Shown here in pieces: positions 28,216 to 37,667 of a stretch of DNA of 64,000 bases; position 1 is the first letter of the stretch, and every line of letters begins with the position of its first letter. Below the pieces are notes generated by a model. That model did no database searches. It was not told the DNA's origin and saw only the letters and a program-made list of their open reading frames with translations. The translations under genes and the position numbers were made by a program. The stretch is from contig JAVXUO010002618.1 in NCBI GenBank assembly GCA_033065855.1, positions 123,063 through 187,062 on the forward strand, in the 5' to 3' direction. The stretch is from Escallonia rubra. Lineage: Eukaryota > Streptophyta > Magnoliopsida > Escalloniales > Escalloniaceae.

Positions 28216-28849
28216 TCCGCAAAAACTCAAAAGGGAGGACTAATAGTGGTCATATATGATTACTTAGACAACACGGAGTAACCCAACCATTGTATAAAAG
28301 AAAATATCAAATTGCACTTGTATATTTAGAGAAGTTAGACCTACTATACTATCTGCATTTGCAAGCATGCCAATCTAGTCAGTTTTAGTTGGGGGAAGGG
28401 GGAGAACCTATGTTTTTCAGATAAGGCAGTGGGACAGAAACTCTAACATAACTGACTTCCAAAATAAAAACTCGGCAGCAGGCTCAAATAACTTTCTAAA
28501 TCGAGAAGATTAACATAACTTTATAACCAGAGTACAGCTTGAGACCACACCTAAGTTACAATCCAAGAATACAGGCTTTAGAATGGACCTTACGGACGTC
28601 AATCTATCCCAGCATAACAAACTAAATCTAAGCCTACAATATAATTTAACTGGCATCGAATACTTGCCATACCCTACATAAATATATCCATATAATGACA
28701 CACTAATGATAAAACAGTGGATAAGGCTACTTCCTCAACTTTTTTGGCTAGATGGGCACCCTTCACTAATTCCTCTCAGCCGCAAAAGGGCACCAAATAG
28801 CCTCATCCTGAAATAGTTTGGTAAAACAACAGACAAATTTGCCCCCTCC

Positions 28850-29475
28850 GTTCATAATCTTTGTCCCTCTTCTGACTTTTCACAAATTTTATGATAGAAT
28901 TAAAAACATCAAATCAAACTCAAACAGCAACTAGAGATCGAATAAGTGTCTTTGACAAGTCAAACTAAGGCTAAAACAGTGAACCTATGCATGTCCGAAT
29001 GAATTCCATTTTAAGGATGGGCAAGAAGTCAAATGGGTTAAAAGATTTGAAATAGGGAGAAAATCAATTTGAAAAGAAATGCGTTGAATAGCAAACCAAA
29101 ACATGCTAAAACCCGCAAGGCAAGTAAAAGAACTACCTGTCTTGATGACATGGTCACAAGGCCAACAACTCGAGCATAACAACACGCAAATTTACTTTCC
29201 TTAGTTTCATAATCTTGTCCCCTTGGACTTTTGGAGACTTCATTATTCTAGAACTCTAAACATCTAAACACTGAATGAAACTCGAACATTGACTAGGGCA
29301 AAACAGTGAGTAAAGTCAATGTCTTCATGTCCAATTAAACACAATTCTAGGGGTTCATGGAGCGAAAATTACAAAACAAAAGGAAGTATCAATTTGAAAA
29401 GCTATTAGTATCAATTTGAAAAGCTATAAAAGGAGGTAAAAAAAGCTACCCCTTGATGACATATTCGCAAGGCTT
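28850..29475 (-). repeat. Tandem duplication that copied the end of exon 1
   Basis: Segment 29205-29475 (end of exon 1 plus adjacent intron) and segment 28850-29170 are diverged copies. Shared blocks include CATAATCTTTGTCCC/CATAATCTTGTCCCC, GGCTAAAACAGTGA/GGGCAAAACAGTGA, CATGTCC(A/G)AAT, TCAATTTGAAAAG and the exon end CCTTGYGAMYATGTCATCAAG. The intronic copy reads PCDHVIKTG on the minus strand against PCEYVIKG in the exon, and is followed by a GGTAGTT donor-like site. Confidence 0.75.
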
Positions 29476-29982
29476 GTAGAGCTGCTGCCTGGAATCGGAG
29501 AGGATGTGGAGCTGACAGAAGCTAGTGAGCGCCATGGCCTTGAGCCTGCACCCGTAAAACGCGCAGTAGAAATTGCTAGAGTCTGCGCGGGTCTCCTTGC
29601 TGCCCTCAACGGCGTCGTTGTGTACGGCACCTTCTCTCTCCTCGTCTTCTTTAAACGGGCTAAGCCCGTACCTCCAGACGTAGTCGCGGTACTGGGCGCG
29701 AAGCCGCTCCATGAGGGCCCAGTAATGGTGAGTGTAGACTTTGGCTAACTGTTTGAGGTTGTGCGAGCGGCGGCGGAGGACCTGTTGGCGGGTGAGGTGG
29801 GTGGAGGTGGAGAGGTAAAGGTCTTCTAGGGATGGGGAGATGGGGTTGGGAGTGGTGGGGGGTGGAGGGGTGGTCGTGGTCGTAGTTTTAGGGTTTTTGG
29901 TGATGGGAGGGGGAGGAAGGAGACACTGGCGGTCGAGATTGTGGCGTTGGTGGTGGTGATGGTGGTGGGAGGAGGAAGCCAT
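29450..29982 (-). CDS. INO80D/KANL2-like protein, exon 1 (N-terminal)
   Basis: The start is the ATG at 29982-29980 in a CCATGGC context. Residues 1-60 are low complexity (a His6 tract at 6-11, then Thr/Pro-rich) and probably disordered. Residues 62-105 are basic and helical (TRQQVLRRRSHNLKQLAKVY, then YRDYVWRYG). Residues 140-159 form the first zinc ligand set, C140-x4-C145-x10-C156-x2-H159 (CAFYGCRLKAMALTSFCQLH), and Cys172 opens the second. The exon ends AAG GG, phase 2, and joins exon 2 at 17855 for 284 residues in total. The domain order matches plant INO80 subunit D-like/KANL2-like proteins with the zf-C3Hc3H 'potential DNA-binding' domain. The promoter side has only 149 bp before a Harbinger terminus. 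Confidence 0.9.
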
Positions 29983-30131
29983 GGGAATTGGAGAGAGAGT
30001 GGAGTACAGGGAAAATGGCGTTGTTTGATGAGAGAGACTAGTGGCACATTTTGGCTTTAGTGTGGTTTAGCGCATACACAGAATCCAAACGGTATGTATG
30101 GAAAATTGAGGCCCATACGCTTACCATATTA

Positions 30132-30222
30132 GTATCTGTTTTTGTTTTCTGTTTTGTTTTTCATATTCTTGTATTCAGTTTCAAAATTTGATCGTGTACT
30201 TCTATCATTTTTTTCAATTTTC
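30132..30222. repeat. Left terminal inverted repeat of the Harbinger element
   Basis: It reads GTATCTGTTTTTGTTTTCTG at the outer edge and CGTGTACTTCTATCATTTTT further in. Read inward, the right end gives GAGTATTTGTTTTCCGTTTT and CGTGTACTTTTACCATTTTT at matching distances, with a more variable T-rich middle. Confidence 0.8.
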
Positions 30223-30447
30223 GTTTTTACTTTTTTCAGTTAATTTTGTACGTTTACCATTTTCATTTTCAGTAACTTTCTTGAATCCATTCTTGTATGT
30301 TTAGCATTTCTTACACTAATTGTACCCATATTTTTCCATTTTAACCCTACTTTTAACCTACCAAATTATTTTTATACCCTCTATATCTTCTCAATAACTC
30401 CTCCATACCAGCCTTTTACATTTCCCAATAAGTTCATCAGTCTGACC

Positions 30448-30872
30448 ATGGACCAACTTCCCATTTCTGCAAATTCAGACTTCCCCTCCCCCTTTCCCTT
30501 TCATTACTTTTCTCTTCTTCTCTCTCTTCTCTCAATCTCGCCGCTACTCACAGTGACTCCCCCCACGGCGACCAAACCTTCATCCCCCCTACGGCGACCA
30601 AACCTTCACTCCCCCCACGGCGACAAACCACCTTCATGGCTCCACCTCACCATCCACCTAACAGTGCACGAAACACCCTCCATCCACCATCTCCACCAGT
30701 GGCGGAACTACGTTCACCTCCTCACTTGGTCTGTGAGACTGCAACTTGCCCTACACCGCCCAACCGGACAGGTAGGCGGACTAGCAGACCGCACCATCGC
30801 AGACACCACTTGGCCATTTACCGACGACGGGCAACGGCGAGTGAAGGCCAGCTCAAATCTGGAATGAATTGA
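30448..30872 (+). other. Pro/Ser-rich low-complexity stretch with small tandem repeats
   Basis: Inside the element tail. A CCCCACGGCGACCAAACCTTCA unit, or close variants, is repeated three times at about 30563-30630. The plus-strand frame 30448-30867 is compositionally biased and I see no domain. It is probably non-coding, or a captured fragment of unknown origin. Confidence 0.45.
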
Positions 30873-32220
30873 GGCGCCGACTGCCGGGGTGGTCTCTTCA
30901 GATCTGGAACTGTCAACCGAAGAAGAACCGACCTGACCGGCGAGTGCGATCCGACAATGCTTGTATCCAAAGGAAGCATTGCTGGTTTTGACTTCTGTAC
31001 TTAACAGGGTACGCCCTATTAGATGGCATCAGAGGATATACATGTCATTCAACTTTTTGGTGATGTATAATGGATATGGAAAAAAGGTGGAATTGATCCT
31101 CCAAGATTCAGATAGATCATATCTTGTTAATTATTTCTTCTCTATGAATCGATTTTTTTTATACGTTTTTTTGTGCTCCTTAAGACCAAGCAATTGGAAT
31201 ATGTTTTCGTGTAGACATTTGTGTATGCATCAACATATACTTAGTGCTATTACTTGAGTAATCGTCCAGCAATTGTTATGCTTAAAGATTTATTCCATTG
31301 TTTTTGCGATACTGGTTTTTGGCAATTGCTTTACTGCTTTAAAGTTGGTATCTCCCTGTACAGTTGTACACCCTATGTGCAGCGTTAGCGTTTCACTTCC
31401 ACTGGAAACAAATGAAGCTTAAATAGTTAAAAGAAGCTATGTTGCAATTGCTATAGCTATTGGTAGACCATGACAAGTAGAATCAGCTCATGGGGTGTGT
31501 TGTTGCGAGTGGTGGGTGCGATTTGTTGATGGTAAGCTTGATAGGTGGTTGCAGTGGTGGTGGTGAGCGTTTTGATGTGGTGGTGTATTGCGTATTGCTT
31601 CCAGTGGTTGCAATGCTGGTTGCTGATGAGGACGAAAAGGGATTTAAAACTGGATGAAAGAAGTAGGATTTCATTAGAGGACTCCGCTCAGATTCTTCTC
31701 AGTTTATCTGCAAAATGTTGTCAGATGGTATATTGTAAATTGTAATTTGATGAAGAATGAGTGAGAGCTAGTAGACTGAGTTGCAGACTTACCTTGCCTT
31801 ATGGTTTGTGTGAGTACTTACAGTGAGTAGAGGAAGCTACCTTCCCCTATCAGAATTTGATTTCTTGTCAATTTGTTTTAATACAGTTTTGTTAGATTGC
31901 ACAGACTTTGCATACTTTACCAACGAGAAACGTTGTTTTGAAAAATGAGGGTAGGTCAGCGGGTCGGGGCAGATCAACGCAAGTTGTTTCACAGTTACAA
32001 TTTCGCGGGCCAAAGTAGCGTGACACAGAAGGCCACGAATAAAAAATGAAAACACATACAGGCTAAAAAGCGAGTGAACATTCAAGTTTAATTAGCGCTA
32101 TCAAGCATTGTCATAGTACATATAAAAATTCATAATAAAGCATACCCAAATTAAAATCATAAAACATACTGGCCATAGCTCTATGACAATCAATAAGTAG
32201 CTGTAACCCAATAATCACAT

Positions 32221-33632
32221 TCAATGGCGGCGATTAGTAGCAGCCATATGATCCCTCCATATATGATGATCAGCCAACCCATCCCTGAAGTTGGCCATGC
32301 GGTTACACGCTGCTTGCGACAAGTCGGGAGTTGCAAAAACAGTTGCCTCATCCCCAAGTACGCGAGTCCCTTCTGCCATGTACTCGTTGAAAAGAGGGTT
32401 GGCTGGCGTATTCAGACGGATGAAGTTATGCAAAACAAAACAAGCATTGACGATACTGTTTTGCCTGATCAGGTTGTAGTTCGACATTAACTTTAAAATT
32501 GAAAACCTGGCCTTTAGAGCTCCGAAGCATCGTTCAATAACATTACGCAAAGATGCGCGTCTGTAGTTAAACATTTCCCTAGGTCCTCTCGGTGCATTCC
32601 TTGCTCCCTCAAAGTCGTGAAGGTGGTAGCGCTCGCCACGAAATGGGGCTAAATAACCATCCACATTACTGTATCCACTGTCGACGATGTAATATTTATC
32701 TGCAAACCAAAATTCGTGTATCGTCACATTGTATTTTGACTTTAAGTAATGAGAATATAATCATAATGTGGTAACTCATTTTCTTACTCGGAGGGGGTCG
32801 AGGGAATTCAACCTCCGCTGATGTGATGACCTCGGCATGAACTCTTGAATCATTCGCACTTCCCTCCCATCCCACATTGACAAATGTGAACATCATGTTA
32901 AAGTTACATGCAGCCATCACGTTTTGGGATATATTCCCTTTTCTTGAACGAGATGCATTCATCTTCGACTTGGGGACAACGGCCGCCACAATTGTATCGT
33001 CAATCGCACCAATGCAATCCTGTAGAAACATTGTCAGATTAAATCACGTTAGTCAGCGGCCCAACATTAATCTGAATTACGAAAACCATAGCCATAACTG
33101 AAGGTTATACCTTGAAGTACGGGTAGTACTTCGAACTGTTTCGTATGTGTGGATCGACGCCAACAGTAGCCTGCGGCTTTATGATTAACATTCCAAGATA
33201 ACCCAAAGCCCGAGCAACACGCTTAATGGTTCGTCGTATGGTATCAAGGGAGCGTTGAAACCATTCACACAGTTGACGCATTCGTTCTGTGTGACTAACA
33301 CAATTCAAGAAAATGCCCAAAGCCTCTTCAACACCGACGTGAGTGTGTGCGTCATCAATAAGCCATCCGTTATTCCTAAGAGTCGCTGCCAACGTTCTAA
33401 ACGCATCTGGATACATCCTCATTACATTATACATTCTAGACGGATGACCATTTAATAATTCTTGCACATGATCACTCCCAGAGAGTACAGATGTATACAT
33501 AGGCCTTGGGACCCTATCTAATGCTGCACATCTCCGTTCTATTTCCTCTAACATGTAAACGTCATGAAGGTCATCATCTGACGATGACGTGTCACCATTA
33601 TCCCATGTAGCATTGGCTTGCGAAGATGACAT
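32221..33632 (-). CDS. Harbinger (PIF-type) DDE transposase
   Basis: Exons 33632-33111, 33019-32788 and 32699-32221 join in phase (AAG|GTATAA to CAG|GAT, CGA|GTAAG to CAG|AT) into 410 residues. The N-terminal part (to about 174) holds a helical DNA-binding region (EWFQRSLDTIRRTIKRVARA). The DDE_Tnp_4 domain follows: D181 in DCIGAIDDT, D231 in GWEGSANDSRV and E307 in RNVIERCFGALK. These are the three catalytic residues expected, along with KYYIVDSGYSN and YNLIRQNSIVNACFVLHNFI. It would cut and paste the element. No stop or frameshift is seen, so it may be active. The host HARBI1-like family is the alternative, but the flanking TIRs favour a transposon. Confidence 0.93.
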
Positions 33633-33936
33633 TGCAGTATAATAACTATGAGAATGGTAACTTCAATAACCTGTTACTAAATGAACAATATATTTGTCAA
33701 GCATCTTGTTTACACATACATGCATCCTATTATAAGATAGAACATTGCATAAATTTCAAAGAGTCAATGTTAATATATGGTAAAAACCATAATCTACCAC
33801 ACCGATGATTCCAAAATTGCCACTGATACACAACAGTGGACTTGCCCAACACAAATGTTCAGGTAGTAAAAGTAGCAGAAACTCACACATAGCATGACTT
33901 TCGAAAAACACAATTCATCATTACCAAACACATATA

Positions 33937-34931
33937 CTAGGGAACCAAAGATGCCAACCACTGCAAACGGCGAAAATCAGGCATTTCAATGAATATGATG
34001 CGGTTATCCCTCTCTTTAAAACATTGCATTGCAGCCACGTATTGCTCACCAGGAATGTCCGTAATTTGATTGAGCTCCCGTATGCACCTCACCATGTTGT
34101 ACACATCATCGACCGAGTCTTGTTGGAATCTGGAGTTGCCCTCTGGCTGATATTTCTGTGCTCTGGCCTTGGAGCACTCCGTCCAAGCATCAAGTGCAAT
34201 GTCCATTTTCACCGACTTGGACTCCTTGCTAGAACGCGCGGTATCGGGGGTACCCTCTGACCTACGTTTCATCCCCACATCCGTAATAGGAATATCATCA
34301 TCAAGGTCAATAGTAGCACCCCTCCTACTAGAACCTCCGACATACTCATGGTATTGCTCATTCTCCTCAGCACTATTCAAAGGTCGCTGCGTTGATGAAC
34401 GTGCCAATTTACCGGTTGCCGTGGACTCCGAGAAAATCAAGGCCAGATTGTCGTAATTTGCACACCCCTTCCCTCGGAACTGCCTGGCCCCTTTGTTCGC
34501 CTACATAAAATTTGGTTATACGGTATAGTTACTATGGTTATAAGGTATAGTTAAGATGAGTGTAGTACCATTAAGTAGTTATCCCAAACGTCGTCCAAAG
34601 CAGTGCATGTCTGGGTTGCGTGATCCCATCCAAACCCAGTGTGATCCCATAACTTGGTAAACTCGCGATACTTCGCACACAGCCTATTGTACTTTGACTT
34701 TAACTGTGACCGTTTGAACATAGTGCCGACCCCCGCAAACATGTCATTCGCAAGCTCCCCCCACTGTTTCGGGTTAAATGTGGAAGACTGATGGGGACGT
34801 TTTTGTTTCAGCTCCGCCATTAAATTGACAAATAATGTTTCTACACGCAGAGGCCACAAAGCTTCTTCAAGTTTTTCGTCATCGGTAAGTCCATCTCGAA
34901 GACCAGAAATGTCCACAAACGAATCGGCCAT
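33937..34931 (-). CDS. Harbinger ORF2, Myb/SANT-like DNA-binding protein
   Basis: Exon 1 34931-34569 (121 codons) and exon 2 34500-33937 join in phase 0 (TTAATG|GTACTA to TGTAG|GCG) into 308 residues. Residues about 28-118 form the Myb/SANT-like trihelix domain, including FNPKQWGELANDMF, QLKSKYNRLCAKYREF and WDNYLM. Just after the junction comes the family motif GARQFRGKGCANYDNLALIF. The C-terminal half is acidic then basic, with a conserved-looking end (IIFIEMPDFRRLQWLASL). In PIF/Harbinger elements this partner protein binds the termini and brings transposase into the nucleus. It lies 304 bp upstream of the transposase start and is intact. Confidence 0.9.
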
Positions 34932-35576
34932 CTACAATTATGCAGTTAAACATATTTACACGTCTCATTTGTCCGGTCTCATGTCATGTAGCTACTTTAC
35001 ATCGTGCAATAGTATATGCTAACGTCACATTGTATTTAATTGCTCTAATTGAACGAGTGTGTGTCGGCTTCAACAGAAACACGGGCTATACAGTCGCGCA
35101 TGTCTAATGTAAGTATGTAAGATAACAGTATACAGTACGCAATGATTAATGAAGATACTCAACAGTAATGCAGCGTACAAGAGTCTAATAACAATCTTCA
35201 CAACAAGCAATTTGGAACTCGGGTGATCTATGATGCTGCAAGCACAGCTGAACTAAAGGTAATATACATAGTATTTAGCTGGAAGAAGGCACTATACACA
35301 AAGCTTAATAAGCAACTGTGCAGGGACTGGAAAATACACCCCTGTGTCCTAATGCAAAGAGAAGGAAACATCACATAGCAATTGTAAATAGTATACCAGA
35401 GCACAGTCATAGATTGTACAGAGTAATCATGTAGTGAGACATTGTAAAGTTGATTTGAGCGTAAATGGAATAAAGGACATTTCACCAAAAAAAAATAACA
35501 GTCTTCACAATAAGTGTTCAAAGCACATTGAAGCATATAACAGTACAGTACACGTCTCATTAACAACAAATGACAG

Positions 35577-35936
35577 CTAAAAGGATGCGGGTTCACTTCT
35601 TGGGCCACTATTGGCCCTCATCCATGCCATCGGAGGCATTGGGGGGAAGGGTGCTAGAGACTCGTCGTGCAATTGTGTTTCGATTGGTCCACCAAATCCT
35701 TGCGAATGAATTGCTAGGTCGGCCATGGGAGACACTGCCGGAAGGGGTTGTTCAGGAGGTTCAACATGTCTTTCCCAACGAGATTTGTAAAGTACATAAG
35801 CAGTACTGGCTTCACTACGTTTACGGTATTTTTTAAAAACGCAGTTACGAAATCCCGACACTTGCAGTTGACATTCTTTCCATGTGTCGTAAATGCCGGG
35901 CACTCGACCGACAAATACAACGTACCAGCTTGGCAT
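35577..35936 (-). CDS. Viroplasmin / RNase H1 N-terminal-domain ORF in the transposon
   Basis: A 119-residue ORF starting at ATG 35936 (in-frame stops lie just upstream). Residues 3-50 match the pattern of the small hybrid-binding domain at the N terminus of eukaryotic RNase H1, also called the viroplasmin domain: WYVVFVGRVPGIYDTWKECQ, then VSGFRNCVFKKYRKRSEAST and AYV. This fold binds RNA/DNA hybrids or dsRNA. There is no RNase H catalytic domain after it; the tail is Pro/Met-rich (PPEQPLPAVSP, PFPPMPPM). It lies 645 bp upstream of the Myb-like ORF on the same strand, so it may belong to the element or be a captured exon. Confidence 0.75.
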   Translation of the reverse strand: MPSWYVVFVGRVPGIYDTWKECQLQVSGFRNCVFKKYRKRSEASTAYVLYKSRWERHVEPPEQPLPAVSPMADLAIHSQGFGGPIETQLHDESLAPFPPMPPMAWMRANSGPRSEPASF

Positions 35937-36539
35937 TTATTATCCCTATCATAAAAAAGGACATATACAACGTGAGATTCATTAGCTTTTAATGTTATGA
36001 TTAAACCGTAATAAACATCGGTACATTAGAGTGTCCTGCACTTCCTAACAAAAGAGAAATGACATGCAATGTAATACTTAAGGTTTTTGAAACATTAAAC
36101 AGAAAAATTGAAATTGTTTCCACGCATTCTTGATAAAGCTCTTGCCTTTTTTTTGCAAAATTTCATTACATTCTATCAGAGACCACTGTGTTTATGCAAT
36201 CTATCTGAATATGCCACGCTCGATAGACTTGTTTTAGGACAACACTCCACATTAATTACTCCTTCTGCTTCCTCATTTCCTACCAACGTTTGGAAGTTTC
36301 CTATTGTTTTAAGCATTCCACCCCATCCAAACTCAGAATTCTGCTTAGGATTCGATGTATTCAAGTAGCAAGTTAGTAGCTTCAGCATATCGACCATAAT
36401 CCAAGTTAGTAGCTTCAGCATATCTTACTCATAAGGTGTTCAATTCACAATGTCATGAAAGCACAATAGTAATTTTTGAAATCAATCTTAGCTTAACACG
36501 GATTACCTTCCCACTGAAGTATCTTCTTGTATTAACACG

Positions 36540-36795
36540 TAAGAGTTCTTTCAGACCCGCCTGACTCCCTCAACCTATCGGTCGGCTTAGACCTTTCGTA
36601 TACTGCTTCTTCTTTGGATCGGTTCGTATGTGTGGATTACTATACGAAGGTTTTGTAGACGTGTCATGGATGCTTCTGTAAAGGTGAGAAAGGACCTCTC
36701 TTGGTCTTGTTCGATGCCATTCACCAACGGAATTAGAGCTCTTATTTAGTAGCTCGCCCAAGCTTCCGGGGGGGCTCTGAGCTACCAAGGCAATA
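36540..36795. other. Compositionally distinct segment, origin unknown
   Basis: Richer in GC and more complex than its surroundings, with a G7 run (36768-36774) and a minus-strand frame (36788-36570) ending KKKQYTKGLSRPIG. The texture resembles plant organelle (mitochondrial) DNA, but I cannot name a gene, so this is only a suspicion. It sits in the leader part of the Harbinger element. Confidence 0.3.
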
Positions 36796-37573
36796 AGCTA
36801 CTTCTTGTTAAATACAGAACTAGCTATGAATACTAATCTCATCACAACCGGCGATGCCTCAATCCCCAAGAATGCTGCTAAGCCGGGGATCGGGGATCTC
36901 ATTTCCGTACCAGCCTCGGAACAAAGAGGAGAACCCAGAAATGGAAACGGAGAAAACCATCTTCAATCAATCAACCCACAAACAAAAATCAAAGAGAAAA
37001 CAGAAACAGCAAGGAGAGTAGCAGATCGATCGACTGAAAAATAAAGTGAGAAATTGGTAAAAACCTTTGACAACTGTGCAGGCGATAGGACTTCGTTCTC
37101 TCCGGTCACGGATCGTTGGGTGCTTGTTAGGGAGATGATAGGTACTCGGCAGGAGGAAAGAGGCTCGGCTTTGACAGATCCGCTGGATGGAAGGGAAATG
37201 TGTAGCTGAACTGGAGACGGCGTCTCCTTCTTCTCTGTGACGTGTCTCCGGCAGCTAAGGGGAACAAGCGTTGACTCGACCGCAGCTTCTATAATTTCTT
37301 CGGCAGCTTGAGAAATGGAGTGAGAGAGTGTTGGGGATCTGCTCATTGAAAATAAAGAGATGTGCAATGAATCACAGGCAGAGAGGGAGGGGGAGAGAGG
37401 AGAGCTGTGACGTGACTAGGCATGTAGGCTTCGTAGAGCTTGTAAGAGAAAACCGTGAACAGTGGAAACCATGCCTCACTCTTCAGAGTTTTCTCTGACA
37501 AGAGTTGCGGCCGATTGAGAAAAGGTGAAAACACCTTTGAGGTGTTTTCACTTTTTCTACACTGTTCACGATT

Positions 37574-37664
37574 TTTGGATCCGATACAAATACAAAAAAT
37601 GGTAAAAGTACACGAAATATTCCGTTTTTTCGTAATCATTACAAAAAACGGAAAACAAATACTC
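37574..37664. repeat. Right terminal inverted repeat of the Harbinger element
   Basis: It is complementary to 30132-30222. The outer edge is ...CGGAAAACAAATACTC, followed by TAA. The inner match is the complement of CGTGTACTTTTACCATTTTT at about 37593-37612. Confidence 0.8.
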
Positions 37665-37667
37665 TAA

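Larger units (their letters stand above)
17856..29449 (-). other. 11.6-kb intron of the INO80D-like gene
   Basis: The donor is AAGG|GTAGCT (29449-29448) and the acceptor CTAG (17857-17856), phase 2. I found no other exon of this gene inside. The intron is built from insertions and local duplications listed separately: SINE, Mutator-like MITE, GGCGC-rich element, a second MITE, an inverted-repeat element and tandem blocks. A C-rich (CCACCG)n-like stretch at 22385-22520 gives spurious Pro/His-rich frames. The remaining AT-rich sequence has no feature I can name. Confidence 0.85.
30132..37664 (-). mobile_element. PIF/Harbinger DNA transposon, apparently complete
   Basis: A 7.5-kb element bounded by inverted termini of about 90 bp. 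It carries three minus-strand ORFs in order: a viroplasmin-domain ORF (35936-35577), a two-exon Myb/SANT-like ORF (34931-33937) and a three-exon DDE transposase (33632-32221). Both canonical genes are free of stops and frameshifts once spliced. The flanking trinucleotides are TTA (30129-30131) and TAA (37665-37667), close to the 3-bp TWA duplication expected for the superfamily but differing by one base. About 2 kb of tail (30223-32220) and 1.6 kb of leader (35937-37573) have no recognised gene. Confidence 0.85.

Noticed and set aside
35228..35608. 126-codon Cys/Leu-rich minus-strand frame overlapping the viroplasmin ORF end
   Set aside because: AT-rich noise frame without domain; the viroplasmin ORF in the other frame accounts for the coding signal.
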